64,000 nucleotides of DNA from Aphidius gifuensis. Taxonomy: Eukaryota > Arthropoda > Insecta > Hymenoptera > Braconidae. Positions 13,522 to 26,470 of the stretch are shown one piece after another. Position 1 is the stretch's first letter. Every line of letters starts with the position of its first letter. The position numbers and the translations under genes were made by a program. The notes beneath the pieces are model-generated. The model did not search any database. It was not told the origin of the DNA and saw nothing but the letters and a program-made list of their open reading frames with translations. The DNA lies in NCBI RefSeq assembly GCF_014905175.1, contig NC_057788.1:31900154-31964153 (forward strand), read 5' to 3'.

Positions 13522-14592
13522 GTGATCAATACATGTCATTCAAATTTTCATTTCATAACGGACGCATTGCAAATATTAATATAATTATTTTATTATTTTA
13601 TTTTTTACGTGGAAAAATTTTAAAAATAAATACAAACTTAGTGACTCTTAAATTTTACATTAATATTATTTAGTCATGTGATTTTTTTTTATAGTTTAAT
13701 TGTTGTTGTTCAGTTAATAACTGCAGTAGATGTTTATTTATTTATTTATTTTTCAATTAACATGTCTTCGAGCTCATTGAATTTAATTTTTTTAAGTTAT
13801 AAATTTAAATTTAGGTGTTCCCGTTTGATCGATTTCATATATTTTTTTTTCAATTGGTTTTAAATACAATCACGTTAACTGCTGTCAATATACTAATCAT
13901 CAAAAAAGATTATAGACAAAAAGAAAAGCTTCATAATTTCATGCAAAACAGTACAAACATTATAAATAATTTTATAAATTATACAAGGGTTTTTTTTAAT
14001 TTTCATAGTTTTTGGTCCATTTTAAATAAACATATTAAAAATTAATGTAATAATTACACGCACACATTTTTATTTATATAATTTAATCAAAAAAAAAAAT
14101 TATTTTTTTTTCATAAAAGTGAAAATTACATTTGTTAATTACCGATGACACTTACCTCTAATGATAAAGGTGTGTGTTTATTTGTATGTTTATGCGTGAT
14201 ACACAATAATAAATAGTCTGAATATTGTTTTAAATTAAAATGAAAGAAAAATAAAATTAAAAAATTCAATTGTAATTAGGCAGGCCAATTTAAATGAATA
14301 AATAAATAAATATTAATAATAAAATTTAAAATCTTGGATCAAAGGTTGAGGAAAAAAATTGTGCGTTTATTCAACGAAGATTTATGACTAGAATGTATAC
14401 CATTATAATTTGTCTTCATTGTTTTGTCTTTAATTTTTTGTTTTTTTTTTAATATATCCAATTATCGAAATTATTGTATATTCAATTATTTAAATATATA
14501 ATCAAGGCTCAAGAAATTATTTGCACCTATGAAATCTCACTTTTATATTTTTCATTTTTTCATTTTATATTTTTTATTATAATCATCATTAG

Positions 14593-14626
<34 letters not shown>

Positions 14627-16498
14627 GATTTTTATTTATTTTTTTTCATTCAATTATGTCAAGTTTTTATATAAATTTTAATGATCACAAGTGTCGTATA
14701 AAAACACAGTGTAATATAATTTGAAATAATAAAAAAAAATTGCATTTTTCCATATAGTTAAATTTTAAATGATAAATAAAACAAAAAAAAAAAATTAATT
14801 TATATTTATTTATATGTATATAAGTATCATCATGTGCGTGTGTTCTTGTGTATATATAATCGTGTAACGATTTTGTTTTTTTTTTTTTAAATTATTCATT
14901 AATTTATTTGTGCACAATGGCGTATTTGGACATTAAAGGCGTTAATTCGTTCAAACAGACTGATTATTACCGCATTTTTCAAATTTATTTATTTCAAATG
15001 TTTAGTATTTTTTTTTTTAGTTTAATAATTTATCATTTCGATAACGATTGCGTTATTATATTATCCTAGCTATTATCTACAGGGCAGTAGCCAATTTTAT
15101 AATTTCATTTTTAAAATTTCATGGACTTAAACTGCATATTAATGTTGCACTCATTGCACGAGCCATTTAAATTTTTATTTTTTAAATTACAATTACTTAT
15201 TCATTTTTATTAATAATTATTTTATTATTTTAATGAAATTTATCACTATCAGTGTGTTTAATGTTATTTTTTAATTTTTAAATAATAATAATACGTTTAT
15301 TTATTTATGAATATTAAATTAAAATTTCTAGCGATTTATAGAACCAACTGTTTTTTTGGTTTTACAAGTAAGTACATGACATGATTTATTTATTTTAATT
15401 TTTTTAAAACCAATTATTTAACATTCTAAATGTTAATGGTTTATTTTATTGATAATAAATTTAGTTGTTATACTTATTATTTTATATATTTTATTTTTCT
15501 TTGGTATATGACTAGTTATTAATTATTTTAATGCGTGTTTTTTTGACATTTTTTAACGCTTTTTTTTTTTTTTTGTTTTTAATTTTGTTATTTCACAATA
15601 ATAACGACTAGATTTTATTTTTTATTTTCCACTACTATTTGAGTATGTGTACGTGTCAAACGAGCATTTTAATTTTCAATATTATTTTTAATTTATTTTT
15701 CAATTACGAAAAATAAGAGAGTTTTTAGGCCTTTTGCACGAAATACAATGTTATTATTATTATTATTTTTTCTAATCTCGATGAGACTATTTTTTTTTTA
15801 ACAATTTTTTTTCAATTGTGCTTTAAATATTTTAATACGATTAGTCATCGCGTAAATTCGATTAAACGAATGAGAAAATAATAAATGAAAATATTAAAAT
15901 TTAAAAAAATAAATAAATAAAAATTTCATATTCATTTCCGTTTGTTAATTTGTACAAGGAAATATCATTTCCATAAATTTGAGAAATGAAAAATTAATAA
16001 AAAATAAATAATGATGATGATGATGACACAGGTAAATGTTTAAATAACTTTCAGCTTGAGATAATTGTAAAATCTATAAATGCACATTGATTAAAGCCGG
16101 AAGAAGAGAAAATTGCAATAGTAGACTGCTTTTTTCTTTTCTTCTCATTTTAATTACTGTTTTTTTTTTTTTTATTATTTTGTCTATATACGTATTGATT
16201 ACTACACATTGTGCTTATGTGTTTTCTTTTTTTTTACTTTGGCGATTAATTATTTACTGCATATAAATTCGATCAATTATCTTTCTTTCTCTCTCGTAGA
16301 CTTAATTTTTATAACACACAATTCATTGTTAAATTGCAGATATAAAAATTAATTAATTAATTGATTCATATATAATATAATATAATGTAAATGAATAAAT
16401 AAATAACTGATGAATAATGATAATAATTTAAAAATAAACAAAATAATAAATATAATATATATGTATATATGTATTTTTTTAAATCACTTTTTTGTCAT
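11681..16498. other. Intergenic region between charlatan and the RGS gene
   Basis: From about 11.7 to 12.5 kb the plus strand is pyrimidine-rich (CTCTCTT, CCCC, long T runs). From 12.5 to 16.5 kb it is A/T with poly-T tracts and trinucleotide repeats. No gene, RNA or transposon end was recognised. Open frames are low-complexity Phe/Ile/Tyr strings. The last few hundred bases before 16499 probably hold the RGS 3' UTR (minus strand). Confidence 0.45.
13491..13520. repeat. (ATT)n microsatellite
   Basis: About ten uninterrupted TTA/ATT trinucleotide units. It explains the poly-Tyr/Ile open frame at this place. Confidence 0.85.
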
Positions 16499-18656
16499 TT
16501 ATGCTATTGATCGTTTAGATTTAATTTTACCAACAGGTGGTCCATGATCTGATTCCGGATTTGTTGGACTAGGTGGTCCACTACCAAGTCTTGCAACTCT
16601 TCTAAATATTTCACTATTAATAAATCGTGGATATGAGTCACGATGCATTAATGTATATATTTGTAATTGTGCCTCATCAAATGAATGAGGTGATGGTTCA
16701 ACCATATTTTTGTTGACTATTTCACGTACACGAGAATCAAGACTCACCTATAGATTAATAATGGAAAAAATATAAAATAAATTAAATATACATGTGTATA
16801 GAGTAATTTGATAATAATTATTGACAAACCTCTTTTGGTGATAATATAGATATGTAATCCTCATAAATAAAACGTGCTTTTTCTTCAATTTTATCTGGAT
16901 GTTTTTCACGTTTTAATTGTTCACATGCAAGCCAAAATGCAATATTTTCTTCGCTATATTCACTTATTAAAAATTCACGAAATATTTTTCTACCACCCGA
17001 ACTTTTCATTAATTTATCAAATGATGTACCCCATGAACGTACTTCATCTAATCCACAACACTCAATAACACCATCAATACCATCAATATCATTACCACCA
17101 GTTGATGTAAAATCACCACCATGACCACCTGAACTAAAATCAGTACCCACTAATCCTCCACTATTACCACGTTTTTTACCCTGTTCACCAACACCAGAAT
17201 TATTTCCATTTGTTCCAACAGCTGCCAAACTAAAAATTAATTATAAATAAAATATATATAATTGGTATGTAAATATTAATTTTTAAATATTGATTATTTT
17301 TCGTACCACTTGTTCCTGTATATACGTATAGCATGAAAAATATAAAAAAAAAATATTTATTTATTTTTATTTTTATAAATATATTAAACAAAAACACATG
17401 CAATAAAATAATAGACGCATGCGTAAATCTGTCTTTCGTGTTTTTATATAAATGGGTCGAGCGCGTTCTCCTTTTCCCATTTTATTTATTTATTTTCTCA
17501 TCCCCTTACTTGTATTTTTAATTTTTTTCTTTTTTTTTTTTTCACTATTCAACCCTTTACTTTTATACCATCCTATATACGAATCTATGTTCAGCGACCC
17601 GAACCATCACAGTTACCAAACACCCATTTATTCTTTCAACCGTCAGAATTCATTCTCATGGAACAACTTTTAGTCGATACAAATACAAGCTTGCTAAATT
17701 TTATTATTATTAAATAATTCATCAATTTTTTCATAAATATTCCCGAATTAAAAATCAATAAAATTAATTTTATAAATAAAAACAAATCGACATGGAAATT
17801 TATATATATACAAAAAAAAGACAAAAGAAAAGTTTGCATGAAATTTTTATTATTTTTTTCTGGTAAAATCTAGAACTAGGATTGCCAGGGGGAGTGGGGG
17901 TGTAAAGGGAGTAAGTGAGTGCAAAAAAAATGAGGACATGAGCACTCACGATTGATCTATACCAAGAACAACAACTAAGCTCTACCATTATCCAAACATG
18001 CAACCTGTTACCCACATGTATATATATTTGTCATGTAAAAAAAATTAATATAATAAAAAAAAATCGACTTATAATGACGCTAAAATGAAAATGAAAAAAT
18101 AAAAAAAACCTACCTTGCATGTTTTTACAAAATTAAAATAATAAAACTACGTGATAGGCCAAATAAAATTACCTTGTTTTAAAATTTAAAATATAAAAAG
18201 CATATTTGATTAATTGGCAAGCAGAGATTTGACATTTAAAACAAATTAATTAGGATAATTAAAAAAAAATATAAAACAAAAAATTAAAAATAATATAATT
18301 ATTATTGCTATAAAGAAACGGTAATACCACGAGCAACTGCAACAACAGCACCAACAAAGACAGCAATTATCTTTTTTTGATCTTCCAGCATGTCCAACAT
18401 TTTGTCGTTGTTGTTGTCCTTGTTGTTCTTTATTTTGTTGTGATTGTATACCCTGTGATGATTGTTCTTGTTCGTCTAATTGTTGATTTGATGTTTGTGA
18501 TTGTGATTGTTGATTTATTGGTGATTGTTGTTGTTGTTGTTGTTGTCCTTGAACTGTTGTTCTAATACGACAACCATCAGTGACACCTTCACCACCACCA
18601 GATGTACCGTGATTAACTCCCATACCCATTGTTGTTGCACCAAGTCCACTTGACAT
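16499..18656 (-). CDS. RZ-family regulator of G-protein signalling (RGS17/19/20-like)
   Basis: RGS proteins speed GTP hydrolysis by G-alpha subunits; the RZ subfamily acts mainly on Gi/Go/Gz and is membrane-anchored by palmitoylation. Coding exons in transcript order: 18656-18328, 17229-16830, 16747-16499, phases 2 then 0, total 978 nt, 325 aa. Seen: a Gln-rich N-terminus, a cysteine string CCLCWCCCCSCS at about 98-109 right at the end of the first exon, a Gly/Asn-rich linker, then an RGS box at about 176-292 with WGTSFDKLM, the interface motif SEENIAFWLACE (Asn205) and the RZ hallmark AQLQIYTLMHRDSYPRF. The string plus this RGS box is diagnostic of the RZ group; the Drosophila member is double hit. 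The ATG directly follows an acceptor at 18658-18657. An upstream mini-exon (18734-18726, Met-Ile-Glu) would add three residues in frame. Joining the first two exons with a donor at 18331 instead of 18328 is also in frame. Confidence 0.9.
17230..18327 (-). other. First intron of the RGS gene
   Basis: A GT-AG intron on the minus strand. It contains a pyrimidine-rich patch near 17460-17580 (plus strand) and otherwise A/T. No nested gene is visible. Confidence 0.6.
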
Positions 18657-18725
18657 CTATATATATAATTTAATTTAATCAGTAGAAATTTCAAATAAAA
18701 GCATTGTGTTTTTATTTAATCTCAC

Positions 18726-18741
18726 CTCTATCATGATCCAT
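18726..18741 (-). CDS. Possible first coding mini-exon of the RGS gene
   Basis: The minus strand reads ATGGATCATGATAGAG followed by GTGAG, a strong donor. From the inner ATG (18734-18732) it gives Met-Ile-Glu in phase 0, which joins in frame to the next exon starting at the ATG at 18656. From the outer ATG (18741-18739) it ends in phase 1 and would not fit the main frame. Very short, so only moderately supported. Confidence 0.4.
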
Positions 18742-21700
18742 CCGATTGTAAGCGAGCTTTGCTCGCTATTAAGCTCGATTAAAATATTTTTTTTATTTAA
18801 ATAATAAAAACATATTAATCAAAATTTGTTGATGTTTTTTATTGATAAATAACGTGGTACAGGTGCAGGTGCAAGTGGGGAAAGGGTAAGAGCAAACAAT
18901 AAAACACCACCACTTGGTTATATTTTTTAAATATAATATGTAATTTTTAACCTGGCCCAGAATGGGGACCATCAAGCTGGGCCTCGCCCGAGCCCCGCAT
19001 GCTCCCTGCACCCCCTTTTTTCTTCTTTTTTCTTTCGAAAGAAAAATAAATGATTTATTTCTATTAATTTATTCCTTTTTCTTATCAATAAGCACACTAG
19101 AATTTATTATTTTTTCTTTACTTGTTATATGTAATTTTTTTTAATATTTATAATTTATGAATATTAAAAAGCTTTTTGTTAATTAATCAAGTTATTTTTT
19201 CTTTTTTTTATATTTTTTATTAATTTTTTTTAATCCACTTGAGTTACCTACGCCACCTTGCGTTTGCTGCATCAGCAATATGACAATATTAATCTCATAA
19301 CTTTGCGCATATATAAATTATCATTAAATATTTATTATATTTTATAATTTTTAATAAACAATTTAAAAAAGTTTATTTTATTATGATGATGGTGAGCTGG
19401 CAAAAGCTTTTGGTCATTTTAAATGGTAAATGATTGTTTTGTATTTTTTCAATATTTTAATAATTGATATTTTTTCATTGGCAAATGTATAATTTTATTT
19501 ATTTATCTATTTATTTAATTTTTTTACTATTGCCGGTTTAATAGAGCTTGATTTTGATGGTGCTGCCACGTTGTGAGTATGGTTTACAACTTGTTGGGTG
19601 AGCTTGCAGCCAGTGTGAACGGTCGAGCTTGCGAATAGGAACTACTACTGTGTTGTATTGATTGGCGGGCCTCGACCTCACTCTTTTTTTTATTTTTCTC
19701 TCTTTCTCTTTTCTGTCTCTCTTTCTCTCTCCTATTTTTTCCAATAAATATCTATATTATGTATGACTTTATTTATTTCTTCGTTATTTAACTTTTTTTT
19801 TTATTTACTTTTTTCATAACTTGAAAATTTTTATTTTATTTTCAAAGTTTATTTATCTAATAATGGTATTCAACTCGTATTGAACATCACTTTTAAATAT
19901 AACTATATTATATATTTTTTTACTTTCTCAAAAATTGCCAAGACATTTTAATAGCTTTTATTTTTCGATAATTTTCTTTTTTTTTTTTCTTTTTGTATAC
20001 ACAATTCACTAATTAAAAAACCAATTATAAAAAATAATAAAAAACAACCACAAAATATATAAATAAACAACACTATTTTTGATAATAAAAAAAAAAGGAA
20101 AAAAACAAAAACTTTTTATTGAATTTAAAATAAAAATTCAATAAACACTGTAATCCGGAGTAATTTTTTTTTTTTTTTTTTTTATTAGAATATATTACTT
20201 TACACTTTCAAATTGAAGAAAAAAGGAAAAACAAATTTATTTATTTATTTGTTTAACAATTATCGTAGAAAATATTGTCATTGTTTTTTAAATTTTTAAT
20301 TTCACCATTAATATCACAACAGGATACAAAGCATGTCTTTTTAACGTATTGATTGAACCAATTTGATTATTATAAATTTATATATATTAAATAATAAATT
20401 TAATAATGTTAAATTTTAGCTATTTAAATGTGTATAATTAAAAAAAACAATTTATTAAAAATCCTGTGACACGGAGTCATCGCGATGTATGGTCAGACAC
20501 GCCACTACTACTACCACACTTTTATTATATATTTGAATCAGTGTTTGTCTATGAGTCTATGACTATGACTATGTCTATGTCTATGTGTATGCAACCCCCC
20601 CGTTTGGGTGGCCACCCAACGTCGATCGTTTATATACTTTTTATTTTCTCTCCCTTCTTTTTTTTCGTTTTTTTTACGTGTTTATAATAATATTGCAAAC
20701 AAATTTATTTAATCGAAAATTCAAAAATAGAATATCACTGAGCACTCTAATGTTTTGTCAAATTAATCAATCATCATTGAGACTTGAAAAATATTTTTAA
20801 TATATATCAATTATTATAAATACGATTGTGTCATTTTTTTTCAAATTAAAAAATTTAAAAAATTATTTATATTACTTTTTTATTTTAAGGATTATTTGGT
20901 AATTTTAGAATTACATTGAGCTTGAAATATATACTTAAAGAGGATCACAATGAAAATGATGGAATATAATGAATTATATGAACCCTTGAGTGTATTTCTT
21001 CATAATAATTGTCAATTTTTTAATAAGATATTAGAAGAAAAAAAAAAAAAAAAAATAAAGAAAAATTGGCGCTGTTGTTTGCGCGGGGGCCAACCCAGTT
21101 TTTAATTTCACATGCACTTTTATTACAACTATATTTATTTATTTAAAATTGATTGATTGATTGAATAATGTTTTTTTTTAAATATTTATTTTGAGGATAA
21201 ACGATTGCCAATATGGCGTTGAACGGTGCTAACGGCTTGGCCCTCCACTCTTGTAAATGCCACACTGACGAACCTGACGAATATACCCCAACTACTATTA
21301 TATATATTTTTATAGATATATGTACATGTATAAATTTATTTAACAAACCCAGAAATTTTTTTGTGTAAAATGTGCTTTCGCGCCGACGCAAATGAGATAT
21401 CACACTCTTTGTGCTTTTCTTCTCTCTTTTTCTTTATAATTTTATCTTTTGTATTATTTTTATTTTCTCCATGCATTTTTATTATTATTTTCATTTTGTC
21501 TAATTATTTAAAATTACAAGTATTCATTTATATTAATTTATATTATTGTTTTTTTGAATAAGTTTTATTTTATATTATTAATTTGTTGGAACAATCAATG
21601 TTCAAAGTATATATATCAAGTCATGAAATAGCCCCTTAATGACATCTACAGTAAAATTTGATTGGCCCTTAAATAGTCATCGATAAGCCAGATATCATCG

Positions 21701-24700
21701 TTAGATAAAAAATAGAATATTTTGAAATTCTCAAGGATGCATTGAAATGCACCAGCACGATTATGTGCAAACTGTTTTAATTTTAATACAAGTTTGGGAT
21801 TATTATTTTAAGGTTGTTTAGTCAGTCACTGCCTCTCTCTCCCTCTCTATTTTTTGATAATTCAAAGTTGCCATTTTCGCAATTTTAAATATATTAATTA
21901 TATTAATCCTTTTTCGTACCAGATTATTATTATTTGATCACAGAGACAAGATGTTGGCATCAATGATACCTACATTTCCTGATGAAAATAATATATTTCT
22001 TCACCTATATTACCAACTATTAACATATTTCTTACAAACGATAAATTTATAATTTAAATTTATTTAAATTATTTAGTTTTGAAAAAAAAAATATGAATTT
22101 AATATTGCCTAAAAATTATAATATAAATTTTTTAATTTCCATTAAAAAGAAATTTAAATTTCATATGATATTTACAAGAAATAATAATTGTATATAATTA
22201 AAAAAAAAAATAAAATTATATGCATAACCGCGAGGCGTTAGTCTCATGCATAACCACAATGTAAGGTGCGAAATATGAGCTTAGGATATTTTATTTCTTT
22301 CTCATCATCATCATACATCACCGATATTCCACAAAGTTCTGCTTGCCCAAATAAAAAATCAAGATAAAAAACCATATACCATATCCCTATAACAAAGTTG
22401 AAAAAAAAACCAAATAATAAAAATAAATAAAAACCTTTGAAATATCAAAAATGCCTGAGCAATAAAGCAAAAAAACAAATGATTAAAAAAAATATCAGTA
22501 GCATCAGACCAAAGATTTGAGGAGAACACAAGTGAGGTAAAATTAAAGAGATAGTTATACTGCAGGGAGGGGCGGCACGCGCTTTTTTGCTGCTTCCGTT
22601 CTCGTCTGAACTCTGAAATCGAGTATCGAATGCGTGAGTTGACTTGCGATGAGTTTGCCAAAGCGATTTTTTAAGTACCGATTGGAAAACTACGGCGGCA
22701 ATGGCCAATGTATATAAGAAGGTCGATACATATATATAAATCGAGTGGGAGATGATGATGATGATGATGATGATGATGATAGAATATATATGTATTAAAC
22801 AGCAGGGGGATGGGAACAAGACGCAGGGGGATAAAAGACTTGGACGTGCTTGAACAGATAAGAACGCAAAGAACGACGACCATGTAGAGTACAGAGAGAA
22901 AAGATAAAAAATATAAAAAAAAAAAGGGAGAAAAATTCAACAAGAGGGTATATATATACACTGGTTACCAAGAGACAAGGGAAAACAGAGGGGGATAAAA
23001 AGGATTGACGAAGTAAAGTGCTACACACGCACATCCAAACTTTAAATGGATAAAAATTTATATAAATATATATATGCTGTTGCAGCATCGAAGACATGAA
23101 ATAAATGCGTCTTTGCAGCCACGCCCCGATTATATACCATGCTCCCGATGAGACAGCCTTCCTCATCTTGTGTTGTATAGTGGCTTGTCTTTGCCAGTAT
23201 CATCATCATACTCTATATATAGGAAAATAATAAAAAGAAAATTGATATTGCCATCCTCTTGTATTTTTTTTTTTTTTTTTTTGTATACATTCGATCTACA
23301 TGTCTATATGATTTTATTTTTAATATTCCCCATAGGTTTTTTTTTTTTTTTTCAAATAATAATTTGTAACTTGTATGAATTATTTAATTTTTTTTATCAA
23401 CTAAATTAAATTTTGTATTTAAAAAAAAAAAAATGATATGTTTGCATTTGAGTTATATTAAATTGCAATTATATATATATTTTATTTTTTTATTTTTTGA
23501 TCAATTTAATATGATGTATATTATAATGATGACAAATGTAAAAATCTTGTTTATGTATATAGGTATCCTTTTTTTATTGAAGAATTATTAAAAGCTTCAA
23601 TTTATTTCAAATTATTTAATATCCATGCGACATAAAATTTTAATTTAAAATGATTATTCGTGATGGAATTCAACAATAAGTATATATTTATTTATTTATT
23701 GTTGATTGATGATAAAATTTCAGGAAAATAAAAATTAAAAGACCAATATATTTAGTGTTTTTTGTATTTGTTCTTCGAAGAGTTGATGTCAATAGTCAAT
23801 ATTACTATACAACGTATTGTGTGTTAAATAAATAAATATAAAATCAAGGCACGTGATTTGGATTCATCGAATTGTGGCGGTCTTCAGCGCCAATGATGAC
23901 AGGAGACCATAGTAGGCGAAGAAAATTCGAATTATCTAGACTCATTTTATACAAACATACATTATTATTTATGTACATGTGTATGTAACAATCCAACTTA
24001 CAGATAAAAAATACAAATAAAATAAAAGGTATATTACTCTTGCAGAAGCGCGTGTGGTGATTCGTTGAACTGTTGTATCGAAAGAAGTGCATATGATAGA
24101 AGAAAAAAAAAAAAAAAATACATTGAAAACTTGTATTTATATTCTATCGCGAAAAAAAAAATATATATATAACAAAAATAAATATCTATGTACATAACAG
24201 GCTCTATACCAGTGGCATGAAATAGGGTAGCAACATTGTTTTTTTTTTTTTCATATAGTAAACTACCAATCAATGCAATTACAATTACATATGAACATGT
24301 ATATATGTATGTAGATGTACGATTTAAAAAAATAAAATATATGTAACGAAAAGTAAAATAAAAAAAAATACATTTGTAAGGATGAAATACGCCCCTCGAG
24401 GTGAATCTTTCATTTGCTCGATATGAAATGTTATTATATATATTTTAAAATAAACTCTATACACATATATGTATCCCAACGATGTAATCATTAACGATTA
24501 TTATTTGCCATTAACATTGTAAAATAAAAAAAGTGAATATATATTTTTTTGCTTAGAATTATCGTATACTCCATATGTTTGATTAATTCCATGGATATAA
24601 TGTTTTATAAATCTTTTTTCATTTTGCCTTTAATACAGGAAGCAGATTCTTTATTATCATGATTTTTTTTATTTTATTTTTTAAATATCGTATCTTAATT

Positions 24701-24880
24701 ATAATTAAAATGTTAATTAGCATTAATTCGTCAATGATAATGATAAAAATAAAAATACTTGTGATACGTAATGACAAGCAAGTTTTTCTCAATTCCGTGA
24801 AAAAGATATATAGAAAAAAATAACCATAAGGATAAAGAAAATAAATAATTTTTAAGTCAAGCCAAATGTGATTTCTTCAA
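18742..24880. other. Spacer upstream of the RGS gene (divergent RGS/grh interval, left part)
   Basis: No coding region supported. G+C-richer patches occur at about 18950-19010, 19550-19690 (closest large one upstream of the RGS gene and a possible promoter), 20585-20625, 21205-21290 and 22555-22650. A hexamer-like CTATGT/CTATGA repeat lies at about 20548-20591 and a (GAT)n run at 22751-22780. Open frames in this interval are scattered on both strands, lack conserved motifs and overlap simple repeats. Confidence 0.45.
22751..22780. repeat. (GAT)10 microsatellite
   Basis: Ten perfect GAT units. It produces a poly-His/Ile run in the overlapping minus-strand open frames, which are therefore not real genes. 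Confidence 0.9.
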
Positions 24881-26470
24881 TTGATGATTGGTCATCGTAT
24901 CTGACCAATGATTTCAGTTTGAAATAGCCAGTAGCATGCTCAATAGACTTTGATAGCTTGATACTTGCATTTTTTATAACTATATATATTTATAAATAAA
25001 TGTACACGCCTACATCGTTAACATTTACACGATAAATACTATTTTCACCTTTTTAAATATATATATAACGCAGTGAATAGCTGAGGAAAATTTTTAAATC
25101 ATTGCTTTTTTTTTCGCTGGAGCATAGTTTTGTTTTTGCATATATATATTTTAATTTTTTAATTTTCTTCAGTCAGTGATAAATAAATATTTGCCAGTTG
25201 AATAATTTAAAAAATTAAAAATATATTTTTAGTATGTTATTAGCTGGTATATATTTTTAATTAAAATAAATAAATACTCCAAGTCAATTTCAATTCAAAA
25301 ATGATTATTTTAAATTGCAAAACAGTTTGTCATATTTATTTCGGTTAAAAACGTTAGACGCGTATATTTAAATTAACAAAAGAAGCGTAATAATGATGAA
25401 AAATAAAAAACAGGATTCACAAGATGACACTGTCCAGTCTGTCCAGTTTCAAAAAAAAAATATTTATATATTTGACCTATCCAACGGTATTAACCGTTTT
25501 TAATTTTTTAGTTATCTATATATAGTATACATATATAGTTGATGCGTTGTTGTGAATATTCCAACGGACAATTTCAAAGACACAATTACTCGTATAGATT
25601 TAAAAAAATAATAAATACAAGATGTACAAAACTGGACACATCATTTATGCATAATATCTTATAACATTTAAAAAAACATCAAAAAAATCAGGTTTTCGTT
25701 CCCATGGTTTGAAAACAAAATCGTGCTACCCTTATAGATATGAAATATTATTTGCAATAGCATCACACAAAATATCCAAGAGAATGGATAAATAAAAATA
25801 AAGGTAAAAACAAGATTTTAAACCCCCCCTTGAATCATAGATGGTCACGATGGTCATCCCCCATCAAGATACTTAAAAAGTAAAATTTAAAAAGAGGTGT
25901 CTAGGTCAATTGCACCATAACTGTTGATCCCATCATCAGGACCACCTTCATTGTGCCACATGAAAAATGCAGGTGATGTTCGTATTTTTATTTTTTAAAA
26001 TATCTCTTTTACCCATTCTATAAATAAGTGTATACATGTATATATATAGAATGACGTATCCTTTATTTTTTTTTCATTGATGAAAACCGGATTTTAGGGA
26101 CCATTGGGAAAAATAAATGTTGAAACTCTTTTTGGAAAAAAAATAATAGGAGGAGACTATAATCGCCACTGGGCATTAACGCAGGTCTTGATGGGTGACC
26201 ACTGTAAATTTATCCTTCTTTTTTTTTTCATGTATACCATCGCAAATATGTATATATGTGTGGATAAATTTCAACCCCCTTGAGAATCATCAACAACACA
26301 CAGTGCAGTGTATGGAGTTTAAAAGGGGCAACAAGGATATAGTATAAAAATCCCCCTCAACTCATCGACAACCACCTCTCGCATATTATACTTTTATTTT
26401 GGATGACCCCTGGAATCCGGAAACTTGTTAAACCGGATCTAGTGGTCAGTTTTACGTGACCAGGTGAGTT
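24880..26470. promoter_or_regulatory. Candidate distal enhancer with paired TGGTCA sites and Grainyhead-type octamers
   Basis: Within this interval are seven TGGTCA/TGACCA half-sites, six of them paired: inverted at 24889-24907 (7-base gap, extended to ATTGGTCA/TGACCAAT), direct at 25841-25856 (ATGGTCA, CG, ATGGTCA), and inverted at 26443-26462 (8-base gap); a single TGACCA is at 26196-26201. Two AACCGGAT octamers lie at 26085-26092 and 26431-26438, and TGTCCAGT occurs at 25431, 25440 and, inverted, 25631. Regulatory function is inferred; the motifs themselves are seen. Confidence 0.4.

Noticed and set aside
22795..23166. Minus-strand open frames of about 100-120 codons upstream of grh
   Set aside because: Low-complexity Phe/Ser/His from T-rich and GAT-repeat sequence; overlapping frames of equal length and no motif.
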